A stretch of 64,000 nt of DNA from PALSA-894 sp963734185 (GCA_963734185.1 CAVTGA010000001.1:1488001-1552000); one strand, 5' to 3'. Positions 19,897 through 29,498 are shown, counted from the first letter of the stretch. A program made the numbers and translations. The notes: generated from the sequence alone by a model not told the origin.

Positions 19897-22341
19897 TCAT
19901 GGCCGCTGCTTCGCTCGACCTCGCGACGCCGGTCGCCGCGATCGCGTGGCAGAGCCGCGCGATCTGCCGGTCGCGGCGCGGCGACCAGCATACGCGGACA
20001 CGATTTTCTCGACGACTGCGTCGGGCATCCGCGGGACGCAGGCATGCAGCCAATCCTTCAATTCCGCGCCGGGCGCCAGCCTGGCGACGATCGCATCGAG
20101 CTCAGCCTTTTCGATATGATCGAAAATCGTCCCACCCTGCTCGGTTGCGAGACCGAGCAGGCACGCCAATTCCTCGTGCGGGAACATCGCGTCCATCTTG
20201 TCCTTCGGAGACAAAACGTAGCTCCCAAGATAGGTCGCGGCCCGACGCTGCTCGAGCGACGTGAGCAGGGCTTGGTAAAATGCGCCGCTTGCAGCGGACT
20301 CGTCTCTTCGGTTCGACGCATCCAGGACCGCCTCGGCGATGCTGCCGTATCCCATGAACAAGGAAGCCGTCTTCAAAGCGGAGATTCGATCGCTTTCATC
20401 GACTTCCGAAAGCTTCTCGGCGGCGCGTTTCTTCACGGTATCGATGATGATCTTCGAACGCGCCGCCGCGTCGGGAGGAAGGACGAGATAGCGCTGATCG
20501 ACGCGCCCAGGTCGCTTGATGGCGGGATCGATACGGTTTTCATAGTTGGTCGCGATGATGAAGATGACCCGCTTCGCGGCCCTGAGATCGGCGAGTTTCG
20601 TCAGCATTCCCGGCGTCATGAACTGGAACACGGTGTCCTGCTTGCTATATCGCCTTGAGCCTCGATGAAGCAGGAAGCTGTCGATTTCATCGAACAGCAC
20701 GACGCCGTGCGGCTGCATCGCCAGGACCTCAAAGATCGCCTTCGCCCGCGCCTCGAGCTGGGCGTTGCCGGCGGCCAGGAAATCTCCGACCGTGATGGTA
20801 ATGAGCCGATACCCCAGGGTGTCAGCGATCTTGCTCGCAATCGTGGTCTTTCCCGTTCCCGGCGGTCCGTAAAGCAACATCGAGTATTGCTCGGGCGCTC
20901 CTCGCTTCCAACCGCGGATGAAATCCGTGTCGACGCGTCGGAAGATTTCATAGTGGGTGCCGAGCGCTCGGACCGGTTCATTGACGATCTCCGGCCACGG
21001 TTGGTCCCGTCCTGCGGGCACACTTTCTTTCGCGGAGAGGTCTTGCCGCGGCGTCCCCTCGGTCGTATCGGGCTTTTGATCCTTCCGCTCAATCACCGGC
21101 TTCGGATCCCGGGTCGCGAGCCCCGACGCGATCAGCATTTGACGCGCGATATGCGCCTGAAGCGAGCGGCGCAAGGTCAGCAGGAATTCGAGCACCAGGC
21201 TGGTTTCCCAAATATGGATCGCACCGAGGTCATTGACGTGCTCGGAATGCCACCCGACGATCCCGCCTTGATCAGTTTGAAATCGAACCGTACGGGCCTG
21301 CGTCCACCTGAAATAGCGCCGAAGCAGCGGAACCACCTCGGAGTCGAGCGTATTGCGCAGATTAGTGCCGTCGAACATCTCGCAACAACGGATCAAGGAA
21401 TTTGCCACCTCGACGCTCACCGGAAACAGCGACATCCCTTTATCGGTCGCAAGAAACGGCTTAACCGGGCGCCAGAACGCACTTTGCACCTGAGCGTCGC
21501 GCAAGACCCCAATTCCGCGCTCCAGAAGCGTGCGGTCGACCGCGTGCCGCTCCTGCGAGACCAGCAGCCCCTCGAGCGAAAATGCGAGCTCGGCCGGGTC
21601 GAAGCGGCTATCGGGAATGGAAAAGAATGAGAGCTGTTGATGGACGGTGGTTTCGAAATAATCGCGAAAATCCGCACTTGGCTCGAAGCCGCTGATCTGA
21701 GTGCGAAGAGTTTGGGCAACGCGCAATGCAATCATGGCATTGGAAATGATGCGCGAGGTCGGCTTCGGATTCCCGTAAAGGCCCGCCTGATCCCATAAGG
21801 CTCCGCCCCGCACTCTGCCGCTCAGCTCGTCAGCGCGTGCCTGGAGAAAAGCCCCCAGTTTCTCCTTGTGCTGCGCGCTTATGGAGAGACTCCGGACGCG
21901 CATCAGCTCCGCGAGATAGGACAAGGTGAAGGGATCGTCACGCCCGTAAGTCTCCGAGTGGGTCTCGGCGGCATCTCCGCCGGCAATCTCCGCGATGAGA
22001 AGATTGGTTGCCTGTTCGGCTATGGCCTTTACACGATCGACCTCGTCGTCTTCCAGCGCTAGCGGCGGAAACTCGGGAACCTTTCCCCGCCACGGGGGTC
22101 GATCCCAGAGCCCCAGCAGTTTCCATAACGTTACGCTCGTCAGGACCGTCGCAAAGTGCGACAGCCGCTTGCGGCTATTCTCGGTGGCGCCCTCATTACC
22201 GACTCGGTGCGGCCAGGCCAGTTCCGGCCTGAACGTACGTACCAGGGTACCGCTCGCCTCGCGGATAAGGTTGTCTAGATCGGCCAACTCCTGCTGTCCG
22301 GCCGGAAGCTCATTGCGGAGATACGATGCGAGCCTGTCCAT
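19897..22341 (-). CDS. AAA+ ATPase with long helical N-terminal region, 814 aa (island gene)
   Basis: ATP-driven protein of unknown role, candidate partner of the adjacent RADAR-like genes. A roughly 400-residue, largely helical N-terminal region contains toroid-like stretches (FDPAELAFSLEGLL, HVNDLGAIHIWETSLVLEFL). The AAA+ core has Walker A GPPGTGKT (492-499), Walker B VVLFDEID (D551, E552), sensor-1 IIATN (N599) and arginine-finger region KRPGRVDQR (609-617). The C-terminus is basic and disordered (RSRGSATRSRRPASRG). There is no membrane segment or nuclease motif. It is divergent from the large P-loop gene across 271 bases. The AAA+ assignment is firm; any link to defence is inference from position. 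Confidence 0.8.
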   Translation of the reverse strand: MDRLASYLRNELPAGQQELADLDNLIREASGTLVRTFRPELAWPHRVGNEGATENSRKRLSHFATVLTSVTLWKLLGLWDRPPWRGKVPEFPPLALEDDEVDRVKAIAEQATNLLIAEIAGGDAAETHSETYGRDDPFTLSYLAELMRVRSLSISAQHKEKLGAFLQARADELSGRVRGGALWDQAGLYGNPKPTSRIISNAMIALRVAQTLRTQISGFEPSADFRDYFETTVHQQLSFFSIPDSRFDPAELAFSLEGLLVSQERHAVDRTLLERGIGVLRDAQVQSAFWRPVKPFLATDKGMSLFPVSVEVANSLIRCCEMFDGTNLRNTLDSEVVPLLRRYFRWTQARTVRFQTDQGGIVGWHSEHVNDLGAIHIWETSLVLEFLLTLRRSLQAHIARQMLIASGLATRDPKPVIERKDQKPDTTEGTPRQDLSAKESVPAGRDQPWPEIVNEPVRALGTHYEIFRRVDTDFIRGWKRGAPEQYSMLLYGPPGTGKTTIASKIADTLGYRLITITVGDFLAAGNAQLEARAKAIFEVLAMQPHGVVLFDEIDSFLLHRGSRRYSKQDTVFQFMTPGMLTKLADLRAAKRVIFIIATNYENRIDPAIKRPGRVDQRYLVLPPDAAARSKIIIDTVKKRAAEKLSEVDESDRISALKTASLFMGYGSIAEAVLDASNRRDESAASGAFYQALLTSLEQRRAATYLGSYVLSPKDKMDAMFPHEELACLLGLATEQGGTIFDHIEKAELDAIVARLAPGAELKDWLHACVPRMPDAVVEKIVSAYAGRRAATGRSRGSATRSRRPASRGRAKQRP

Positions 22342-22612
22342 ACGCGACCGTGCGGCGGCAACGATGGCGTTGCCGTTGAGGAATCACCGGAGGACCGCCG
22401 TTGTGTCCCCCCGCTGATCAATGAAAGCAAATGCCCGGCAATTGAGGAAGGGGCACCGGGATCGGTTGCGGCTCGATGAGAGGATGCGTCGCGGGACATC
22501 GGCTCCGATCATCCGCCTCGACCCTGACCGCGCAAGTTGGAATTGCGTCTTGTCAGCGGCCGCCGCTTCCTGCCACTCTCGCGGGGGTTGAAACGATCCG
22601 GAGGGGCAAACG
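22342..22612. promoter_or_regulatory. Divergent intergenic region of the defence-like island
   Basis: 271 bases between two divergent island genes must hold promoters for both. A strong GGAGGGG lies 7 bases before the GTG start of the rightward gene; no comparable site is seen before the leftward ATG at 22341. No operator-like palindrome or structured RNA was recognised. Confidence 0.4.
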
Positions 22613-25600
22613 GTGACTGAGACGAGCGAGTACGATTCCGAATCTCGTTTTAGGGCGGAGCAAGTAGATCATCTTTTAGAGACGCAGAAAGCAGCCCTCC
22701 GGATCATCCTGGGATGGTGCGCCAAGATCATTCTGCGTGCCGAGAAACGGCTGCGGCAGGCGAAGCGGACGAATGATCCCAACGAGCTATTGCCGCTTGC
22801 GACCCCACACGAGGTTTTCTGCATTGATGGAGGACGCGGCTCGGGCAAGACATTCACTTTGGTATCGTTGCAGAACGCGCTGGGCGTCCTGTCGAACGGA
22901 TTTCGCGAACCGTCTCCTGCCTTCAGGCAATGGGAAGGTTTTCTTAGAGAAGCAATCGGCGAGTCCAGTTATGACAAACTGTCCGAGAAGGCGCAGGAGT
23001 TGCGGGACAAGAAATCGAGGCCCGCGCCGCTTTCCGAATCTCTTCGCATCATCTTTCCAGGAGACATGGAAGGTGGCGAGTCCGTTATGGAGGCCATTTT
23101 CGCCGCACTGATGGACAGGTTGGACAAACTGTCCGACAAATCGCTGCCAAAGGCTTGCAGGTTGGACCATGATCACGCAGAGCGATTGAGGAAAAGACTA
23201 AAAGAGGTCGCCGAGGGGTTTTATTTTGCCAAGCGGTTCGGCGTCGATGCCATCGTCCGTGATAGCGTCGATTACCGGGATTTGGTGGACGCCTTCGAAA
23301 AGCATTCGCGCACCGCGCTGCAACGCATTACCGCATGGCGGGATTTCATCGACGATTACCTGGAGGTCCGCGGCATTCCAGTGCTGGTCATATTTCTCGA
23401 CGACTCGGACGTCGAGGTGGACCTGACCCGCGACATCCTGCATTCGATCCGAATGTTCCTGTGCCATCCGCAGATCATCACGATCCTGGCCGGGAACACC
23501 CGATCGATGCGAGACAGCCTGATCCATCTTGGAATGCGCCATATCGGCCCTTCGATGGCCGCGCTGGGCCAGAGCAACGCGCGCACGGCGCAGGATTGGC
23601 GCCGGATGGTGCGCAAGGACGCGGAGTACTATCTTGAAAAGGTCCTTCCGCAGGAGCGCCGATGCTTCATCGGACCACCGGAACTCACCGAGAAAGCCCA
23701 AGGCGCGCACGCAGGGGATGATCTCCCCTCCGACAGGAACGACGACACGTCGAGCGATTTTGCCAAGATAGCCCGCGCCGGTTTACGGGAAATCCTGACA
23801 AAACGTCAGAACGGCGCGCGTGGCGGGTTTCTCGAAGCAAAGTTCACGCTCGCGATCGAATACGAGCTCGACCGCTCAGACGCGCCAACGATGCGCCAGC
23901 GGCGCAGGATCGAGGACTATCTTGCCTGGTGGTTCTTCGCGAACCGCTACGCCGGGCCACTCGCTCCACGCTCGGCCCGACAGATCAAGACGTTCTATCG
24001 CTACTATGGCGCCCTTCCGGAACCCGACAAACACAAACCCGCCAACGACGCCGGCACACCTCAAGAGAAAAAGGCACAAGGAAAAAAGGCGCTAGGCAAG
24101 CGCCTTCCGGTCATGCTGCACGATATTCCGGAAAACTACACGCTGATCCAACGGCTGAGCGACGAGGACGTCAACGTCGTCGGCTGGCTGTGGCAACAGG
24201 AGCTGAAATCGGTTTGGGCGGGTCAGCGGAACATCCGCATCAACGGGCGGGCCGTGTACCAGGGAACCTACACGTACGACTACATTCGCTACCGGCTAGA
24301 CGTCAACGTCGCAACGCCGTTGCGCACGAACGCCGACGAGGCCGTGCCGCCTGGGCTACTGCCACAGGTGCGCGGTCGACGCTATATGCGCCGGTTCTTC
24401 CAGCCGCAGCAGATGCAGCGCCAGCAGCGTCGCATCGGTATCGCACGCTGGATCGATCATGCCGCCGTACCGGGCAACTGCGCCTATTTCTGCGACCTCG
24501 CGGCGTTGCCCGACATGAGCTTCATTCGCGGGCCTGCGGGAGAATCGAGGGCCGCCGACGCCGTCAGAGCCAGCAAGGCTCTCGACGACGAACTGAACCG
24601 AGGCGCCTGGGAGGGAAACCTCGCCGGTCACTGGGTCGAGCTGCTCGAAGAGGAACAGGACGAAAAGCTGGTCAGGTACCTTACCGAAGTAGTCTGCGAC
24701 AGGCTCAACGGAACGCAGGGTGTTTTGTCGACGCGACTGATGTCGGATTTGCATCCGCTTCGCAGCGAGTATCACGAGTTCGTTCGGAAGGAAATGACTT
24801 CGTTTACGCCGGCGGCTGCCGACGAATTCTCCCCCGCCATCTGGGAGGATGCGAAAGCCTTTTTGAAGAAGCCGATCAGCGAGCTTGAAAAATATCTAAA
24901 GGAAGCGGCTCCCGGCGAGACCCAAAAGAAGAGGGAAAACCTGAGGTACGCACAACAAATGATCGCGCGCTATGTAGCCTTGATCACCGATCTGCGGCGG
25001 GCCTGGCATGCGATCCGGATTCACGCGACAGCACCGAGGTGGATGGAGAGCGGCGATACGGCCGGCGCGTCGCAAGAAACCGAACGGACGTCACTTGCGA
25101 TGATCGCCAATCAGGGCCGAATGCCGCTTTATACGCGAGATGAGATTCTGAAGCTCCTGAATCGAACTCCGTGGATAAGAGGAATCCTGGAAGCCTTCAA
25201 ATTGAAAAACATTGAAACAAAACTGAACGACATCGATTTCCGAAGCGCGCAAGAGGACAATCATGAGGTCAACTTGACGACCATTCGTAATTTTTATGTT
25301 TTCCAGCTAGTTGGTGGAGAAAAGGAAGACTACGGCCGGTGGACCAAAGTGCTGCGCGGGTTTGGACGATGTGTTTGCGAGGGCTGGCCGGTCCACGACA
25401 AGACGAATTACGATTATCTGAACGCCGCCGAGAAATCACTTGAGCGTCATGTCGTACCGGAATCGTTGCGTCTGGACATCTCATTTTCCCTGATAGAGAC
25501 CGATGGTTCGTCCAAGAAAAGCGAGGAGCAGGAGAAAGAAGAGAAAAAAGCGCGCGAGCAGCAACTGCGGAATGGCCGCGAGGCGCGCAACCTGATTTGG

Positions 25601-26377
25601 CTGCTGTACGGCCTCGCTCCGAGCCTGTCGGCGATCATCCATTCGGAGGTGATGGCCGAGATTTACCATGGCATTTCACTCAAGGTTCAAGCCGGGGAAC
25701 CCGAGCCAGCTGGCGCGAGACTGACACCCGACAGGGAGTCGATCGACAATGCTCTCCGTTCGCTCGACGATTGGGCGCGTTTGATCGGGGTGTTCAGCCT
25801 TATTGTCCGTTATGTAAAAGTAAAGTGCTTGCACCTCTACACCAAGATCGCTCTGGAGCAAATGAGGGGCGCCGAGTATCCCCAAGGCCCCGAAACTTTG
25901 GAGGACGCGAGAAGAGTCCTGTTGTCCAGATGCGGCTTCGAAACGACGCCTGAAGGCGCCAAGGCCGTCATCAAATTCCTCCATACCGACGTGTTCGGAG
26001 AGAAGACATCGACCGATCTCGCGCTCATGCCCGACGTATCGCCGTCGACCTTGTTCGGCGAGAAGTGGTTGACGGATCTGATAAACACCGAAGGTGTAAG
26101 AAACAGGATCAAGGACCATATCGAGAAACATGTTGACCGGGAACGCATGAAGCGGATCGTTATATCGCACGAGACGCTTAAAGCCGGAAAATCTGACATC
26201 AGGCCCTTGGAGGAGAGAGTCCGGAGATCCGAAGATAACCCCCTGGAGGTCAGAGGCATGCTGAGTGAGACCGAACAGTGGCTATGGGCGACCAATCGCG
26301 GCTTGAGCAAGCTCAGGAATGAAATCACCGAAGCATTCAAGACCGAGTTGCAAAGTGCCACTGCAAACCCGCAATGA
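22613..26377 (+). CDS. rdrA: RdrA-like large P-loop ATPase of a RADAR-type defence system, 1254 aa
   Basis: In RADAR, RdrA is the ATPase that works with the deaminase RdrB to block phage. Walker A GGRGSGKT is at residues 73-80 and a KAP-like Walker B, VLVIFLDDSD (D263, D264), about 190 residues on, followed by ITILAGNTRSMRDS as a likely sensor region. The remaining about 900 residues are mostly helical and without a recognisable domain; a charged helix (KKSEEQEKEEKKAREQQ) is near 960. No membrane segment is seen. The start is GTG 22613 with GGAGGGG ahead. It is clearly longer than the roughly 900-residue RdrA proteins I know of. Assignment rests on the P-loop type plus the overlapping deaminase gene; direct homology needs a profile search. 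AT-richer than flanking core genes. Confidence 0.7.
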   Translation: MTETSEYDSESRFRAEQVDHLLETQKAALRIILGWCAKIILRAEKRLRQAKRTNDPNELLPLATPHEVFCIDGGRGSGKTFTLVSLQNALGVLSNGFREPSPAFRQWEGFLREAIGESSYDKLSEKAQELRDKKSRPAPLSESLRIIFPGDMEGGESVMEAIFAALMDRLDKLSDKSLPKACRLDHDHAERLRKRLKEVAEGFYFAKRFGVDAIVRDSVDYRDLVDAFEKHSRTALQRITAWRDFIDDYLEVRGIPVLVIFLDDSDVEVDLTRDILHSIRMFLCHPQIITILAGNTRSMRDSLIHLGMRHIGPSMAALGQSNARTAQDWRRMVRKDAEYYLEKVLPQERRCFIGPPELTEKAQGAHAGDDLPSDRNDDTSSDFAKIARAGLREILTKRQNGARGGFLEAKFTLAIEYELDRSDAPTMRQRRRIEDYLAWWFFANRYAGPLAPRSARQIKTFYRYYGALPEPDKHKPANDAGTPQEKKAQGKKALGKRLPVMLHDIPENYTLIQRLSDEDVNVVGWLWQQELKSVWAGQRNIRINGRAVYQGTYTYDYIRYRLDVNVATPLRTNADEAVPPGLLPQVRGRRYMRRFFQPQQMQRQQRRIGIARWIDHAAVPGNCAYFCDLAALPDMSFIRGPAGESRAADAVRASKALDDELNRGAWEGNLAGHWVELLEEEQDEKLVRYLTEVVCDRLNGTQGVLSTRLMSDLHPLRSEYHEFVRKEMTSFTPAAADEFSPAIWEDAKAFLKKPISELEKYLKEAAPGETQKKRENLRYAQQMIARYVALITDLRRAWHAIRIHATAPRWMESGDTAGASQETERTSLAMIANQGRMPLYTRDEILKLLNRTPWIRGILEAFKLKNIETKLNDIDFRSAQEDNHEVNLTTIRNFYVFQLVGGEKEDYGRWTKVLRGFGRCVCEGWPVHDKTNYDYLNAAEKSLERHVVPESLRLDISFSLIETDGSSKKSEEQEKEEKKAREQQLRNGREARNLIWLLYGLAPSLSAIIHSEVMAEIYHGISLKVQAGEPEPAGARLTPDRESIDNALRSLDDWARLIGVFSLIVRYVKVKCLHLYTKIALEQMRGAEYPQGPETLEDARRVLLSRCGFETTPEGAKAVIKFLHTDVFGEKTSTDLALMPDVSPSTLFGEKWLTDLINTEGVRNRIKDHIEKHVDRERMKRIVISHETLKAGKSDIRPLEERVRRSEDNPLEVRGMLSETEQWLWATNRGLSKLRNEITEAFKTELQSATANPQ

Positions 26378-28865
26378 ACCACGCGCCACCTCTGCGCTGC
26401 CGGGGCTCATCGCCAAGGCCTTGATTCTGTGGGACGAGCGAGTTCGCCGGGAGCTCCGCGGGTCGGACATCGTCGAGTTGCGGGCGCAATTCGCCGCCCA
26501 CGTCTACCGCGATTTCGCCCGCGAGGCTGGCAGGCTGTCGCAAACCAATATCGATCTCGGATTCGCCTCGTTGCTCACGCGACACAAGACGCTGATCGAC
26601 TGGTATCGCGTCGTGATTGGCAATCCAGGAGTGCTGATCCGCTGGCCGAAGACCCGCTTGCCTGTGATCGCGCCCGAGTTGGTCGACACATGGGAACAGC
26701 TGTGCAGCCACTTCGATCCCGATGCACTGCTCGCGTACGAGTGGGCTTTCCTCAATAGGAAACAGAAACATCGATCGTATCTGGAGCAACGAAATTTCAG
26801 CAGGTGGAAGACAGTCGCGCGCGCCGAGGACAGTGATTTGCAATCGCTCGGCGAGCAAGGTCTATCGGATCTGCACATCCACGTCAGCGGCGTGCGTTTG
26901 CCGCAGGCCGCGTGGCAGGAGATTCTGTTCGACGAAGCTCCGTTGAAGGTCTTCGGTCAACTCAAGAGGATCTACGGAGAGCATGCGCGGAAATTCGACG
27001 ATGACATTGAAGAGGCCGCAAACTCGCGTCGCTACCTCGATCAGCGGATATCGCGTCGATTGGAGCAAATGACGCCTCCAATTCAATTCGCGGAACGATT
27101 GCCTCTGCGGCCATCCTCGAAGGAATGGTGGCGATGGTCTTCCAGCGTGCTGACGAGCGAACGGCAGACACTCGCGACCGCGTGGTCGGCGCTGCTCGAG
27201 CAGACCGACGACGAGACCACGCATCATCTCGATCTCTATCTTTTACACAAGCATCGCTTCTATCGCCTTGTGCGACAGGCGGCCTTTCCGACCGAACCAG
27301 GATTGCGACACTTCGAACTGCACTATTTCTCGGCATTGAAGCGAGCCCGCCCCAAGGACAATTGGCGCAGGCCGGGTCCAGCGTACAGCGTCAGCCCGCG
27401 ACTTGCAATGAACCCATACGGCGATGCCTGTCAGTACCTGCTGGAAAGTGAGACGCTTGAGCGCATCGAACTGCGTATTTCTCCGCTCGAAAGGGCCGCC
27501 GATTACCTGCGCTTCTTTAAGTTGTGGGAGGAACTGAAGCGGCAGATCGACAGGAATCAGGTGCGCCATTCCGACATCCGGTTCACCGTTCATTTTCGCC
27601 GTTCGCTCGCGCGCAAACGAAAGGCGCTCGAGGACGCGGCGGAGGACCCGGATACTTTGTTGAAATTGCGCGCGCTCGATCGTGCCACGGCAGCGCTGCG
27701 CCTCGCACTCAATGGGCAGAACGAGGACCACAAGCGCTGGATGAGCGCGCTCGCCCGGATCGACGTTGCCGGACAGGAACGGGACGCGGCAACATCGTTG
27801 TTCGCCCTGCATCTGCGGCTGCTCCGCGGCGACACCGAAGCGCTGGACTACCTGGACGATATCCAGCCGGAGGATCCGCGTCGACCCTGGCTGGAGCGCT
27901 GGCTGCGGCTCAAGGATCGAGGCGAACACCGTCCGAAGCACGGCAGGCTCGGGAAGCACGGCAGGCTCGGAATGACGATCCATGCCGGCGAGGATTTCGA
28001 CAATCTGCTTGAAGGCCTCTACCAGATCGGCGTCGCGGTGAATTCGTTCGGTCTCGGACCAGGCGACGGCATCGGACATGGTCTGGCCTTGGCCACCAAC
28101 ATCGACGCGCCTTGGGTCAATGACGAGAGATTTTCGATCATGCCGGTTGGCGAGATTCTCGACAGCCTTTGCTGGTTGCTCGATACCGTCGATCCGCGCT
28201 TCGGCGACGATGAGCCAGCCTGCTCCAACGAGCGCTTGCAACAACTGGTGAGGGAGGCCGCGAAATGGGTTTATGGTGGCGTTTTTCCCGAAGCCGCTGC
28301 GGCCAGCACCATGGATCACGTCTGGGTTTGGCGCCAATCGGTCCTGCCCTGGGCAAATCCGCAAGGCGAGTCGGGCGTGCGTCGACGCCTTCTTCGTCGT
28401 CGATGGGATCGGGGCGTTCTGAAGGCGCGCGAGCGGGTGCAGCCTCAGGGCATCGTAAGCGAGGTAAAAGCGCTTCTGCCGTCGGTGCAGACCATGCTTC
28501 TGAACGAGATCAAGCGCAAAGGCATCGTGATCGAATTGAACCCGTCGTCGAACTTTCGTATAACCGGCGTGCAAGCCATCCGAGACGTGCCGACCGTCGA
28601 GTTGCTCAAGATGGTGGCCCAAGGCCTTCGAGCCTGCATGAATACCGACAACCCAAGCGTCTTCACCACGTGCATCGAAAATGAGTATGCGTTATTGCTC
28701 AAGGCGGCCTGCGATCGGGGCGAGGACAGGAAAAAGGTGCTCGGCTGGCTTGAACGCGTTCGCAAGATCGGGATGAGCGACAAGAAAGTGTATTGGCCAA
28801 TCCGGCCTCCGGCTGAGCGTAAATCTAACCCATCTGCATCAGTTCCGCCGCGAGCGCGCGCGTGA
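26319..28865 (+). CDS. rdrB: RdrB-like adenosine-deaminase-fold protein of a RADAR-type system, up to 848 aa
   Basis: RADAR RdrB deaminates adenosine nucleotides or RNA. The zinc-deaminase residues are all present in order but widely spaced: LHIHVSG (H186, H188), TIHAGEDF (H555, E558), GIGHG (H587), ELNPSSN (739-745) and NTDNPSVF (D777). The insert of about 360 residues between the first and second blocks is far larger than in housekeeping adenosine deaminase (about 340 aa in total) and is typical of the RdrB class. The frame overlaps the upstream ATPase gene by 59 bases. ATG 26319 has no clear ribosome site, so GTG 26355 or later starts are possible. The last dozen codons lie antisense to the hdaA 3' end. 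An 18-base duplication precedes the HAGE block. Confidence 0.8.
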   Translation: MKSPKHSRPSCKVPLQTRNEPRATSALPGLIAKALILWDERVRRELRGSDIVELRAQFAAHVYRDFAREAGRLSQTNIDLGFASLLTRHKTLIDWYRVVIGNPGVLIRWPKTRLPVIAPELVDTWEQLCSHFDPDALLAYEWAFLNRKQKHRSYLEQRNFSRWKTVARAEDSDLQSLGEQGLSDLHIHVSGVRLPQAAWQEILFDEAPLKVFGQLKRIYGEHARKFDDDIEEAANSRRYLDQRISRRLEQMTPPIQFAERLPLRPSSKEWWRWSSSVLTSERQTLATAWSALLEQTDDETTHHLDLYLLHKHRFYRLVRQAAFPTEPGLRHFELHYFSALKRARPKDNWRRPGPAYSVSPRLAMNPYGDACQYLLESETLERIELRISPLERAADYLRFFKLWEELKRQIDRNQVRHSDIRFTVHFRRSLARKRKALEDAAEDPDTLLKLRALDRATAALRLALNGQNEDHKRWMSALARIDVAGQERDAATSLFALHLRLLRGDTEALDYLDDIQPEDPRRPWLERWLRLKDRGEHRPKHGRLGKHGRLGMTIHAGEDFDNLLEGLYQIGVAVNSFGLGPGDGIGHGLALATNIDAPWVNDERFSIMPVGEILDSLCWLLDTVDPRFGDDEPACSNERLQQLVREAAKWVYGGVFPEAAAASTMDHVWVWRQSVLPWANPQGESGVRRRLLRRRWDRGVLKARERVQPQGIVSEVKALLPSVQTMLLNEIKRKGIVIELNPSSNFRITGVQAIRDVPTVELLKMVAQGLRACMNTDNPSVFTTCIENEYALLLKAACDRGEDRKKVLGWLERVRKIGMSDKKVYWPIRPPAERKSNPSASVPPRARA
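27935..27970 (+). repeat. Perfect 18-base tandem duplication inside rdrB
   Basis: GAAGCACGGCAGGCTCGG occurs twice head to tail (27935-27952 and 27953-27970), adding six residues in frame so the protein reads KHGRLGKHGRLG just before the catalytic TIHAGE block. Confidence 0.9.
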
Positions 28866-29496
28866 CCGGCCGCTTGCGCCGTAGCGCCTCGCCATCGAGC
28901 CGCGCCACGATCGCGCGCGCCGCGGGAATCGAGCGCTCCATACGGCTCGTCAGATAGCCGACCAGGCCTTCATCCACCTTGAGCTGGCGGTCGGCGAACA
29001 GCTTGACCAGGACGGCGCGCAGCAGCGCGTCGTCGGGGGTTTCGACCTTGACCACCGGAACGGCGCGCGACCGCGAAGCCAGATCGGGCAAGCCGAAGCG
29101 CCACCCGGCCGGCGCCGAACGCGCGGTCAGCAGGAGGAAACCGTCCTCTTCGCGCACGAGGTTGAGCAGGTGGAACAGCGCCCGCTCGTCGCAGCGGCCC
29201 TCGGCCAGGTCCTCGACCACCAACGCACCGGTCGCCAGCTCCGCGAGCAAGTCGGCCGCGCCGAGGGAGCGCGCAGAAATCAGCCGGGCGCCGGCAAGCT
29301 CCGCCCAGATCGCCGCGAGGTGGCTCTTGCCGGCGCCTTCCGGCCCGACCAGCGCCACCGTCCGGTCGGGCCAGTCGGGCCAGCGCTCGATCAGCGCGAG
29401 CGCCACGCCATTCGCGGCGCCGACGAGAAAATCCTCGCGCGTCAGCCGCTCGGCATGGCCAAGCGCGAGCGCGAGCTGGCGCGGCGGTGCGAGCAT
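28825..29496 (-). CDS. hdaA: DnaA-related regulatory inactivation protein HdaA, 223 aa
   Basis: Hda-like AAA+ protein that, with the beta clamp, promotes hydrolysis of DnaA-ATP to limit replication initiation. The N-terminus (MLAPPRQLALALGH) carries a QLALAL clamp-binding motif. The Walker A region reads GPEGAGKSHLA, followed by ALVVEDLAEG and a C-terminal part without the DnaA DNA-binding domain, as expected. ATG 29496 lies 2 bases after the stop of the upstream permease gene, so translation is probably coupled. Its 3' end abuts the accessory island; in relatives ppk follows directly. Confidence 0.88.
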   Translation of the reverse strand: MLAPPRQLALALGHAERLTREDFLVGAANGVALALIERWPDWPDRTVALVGPEGAGKSHLAAIWAELAGARLISARSLGAADLLAELATGALVVEDLAEGRCDERALFHLLNLVREEDGFLLLTARSAPAGWRFGLPDLASRSRAVPVVKVETPDDALLRAVLVKLFADRQLKVDEGLVGYLTSRMERSIPAARAIVARLDGEALRRKRPVTRALAAELMQMG

Positions 29497-29498
29497 GC

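Noticed and set aside
28820..28870. tRNA or att-site at the island boundary
   Set aside because: No tRNA-like sequence or direct repeat could be seen at either boundary.
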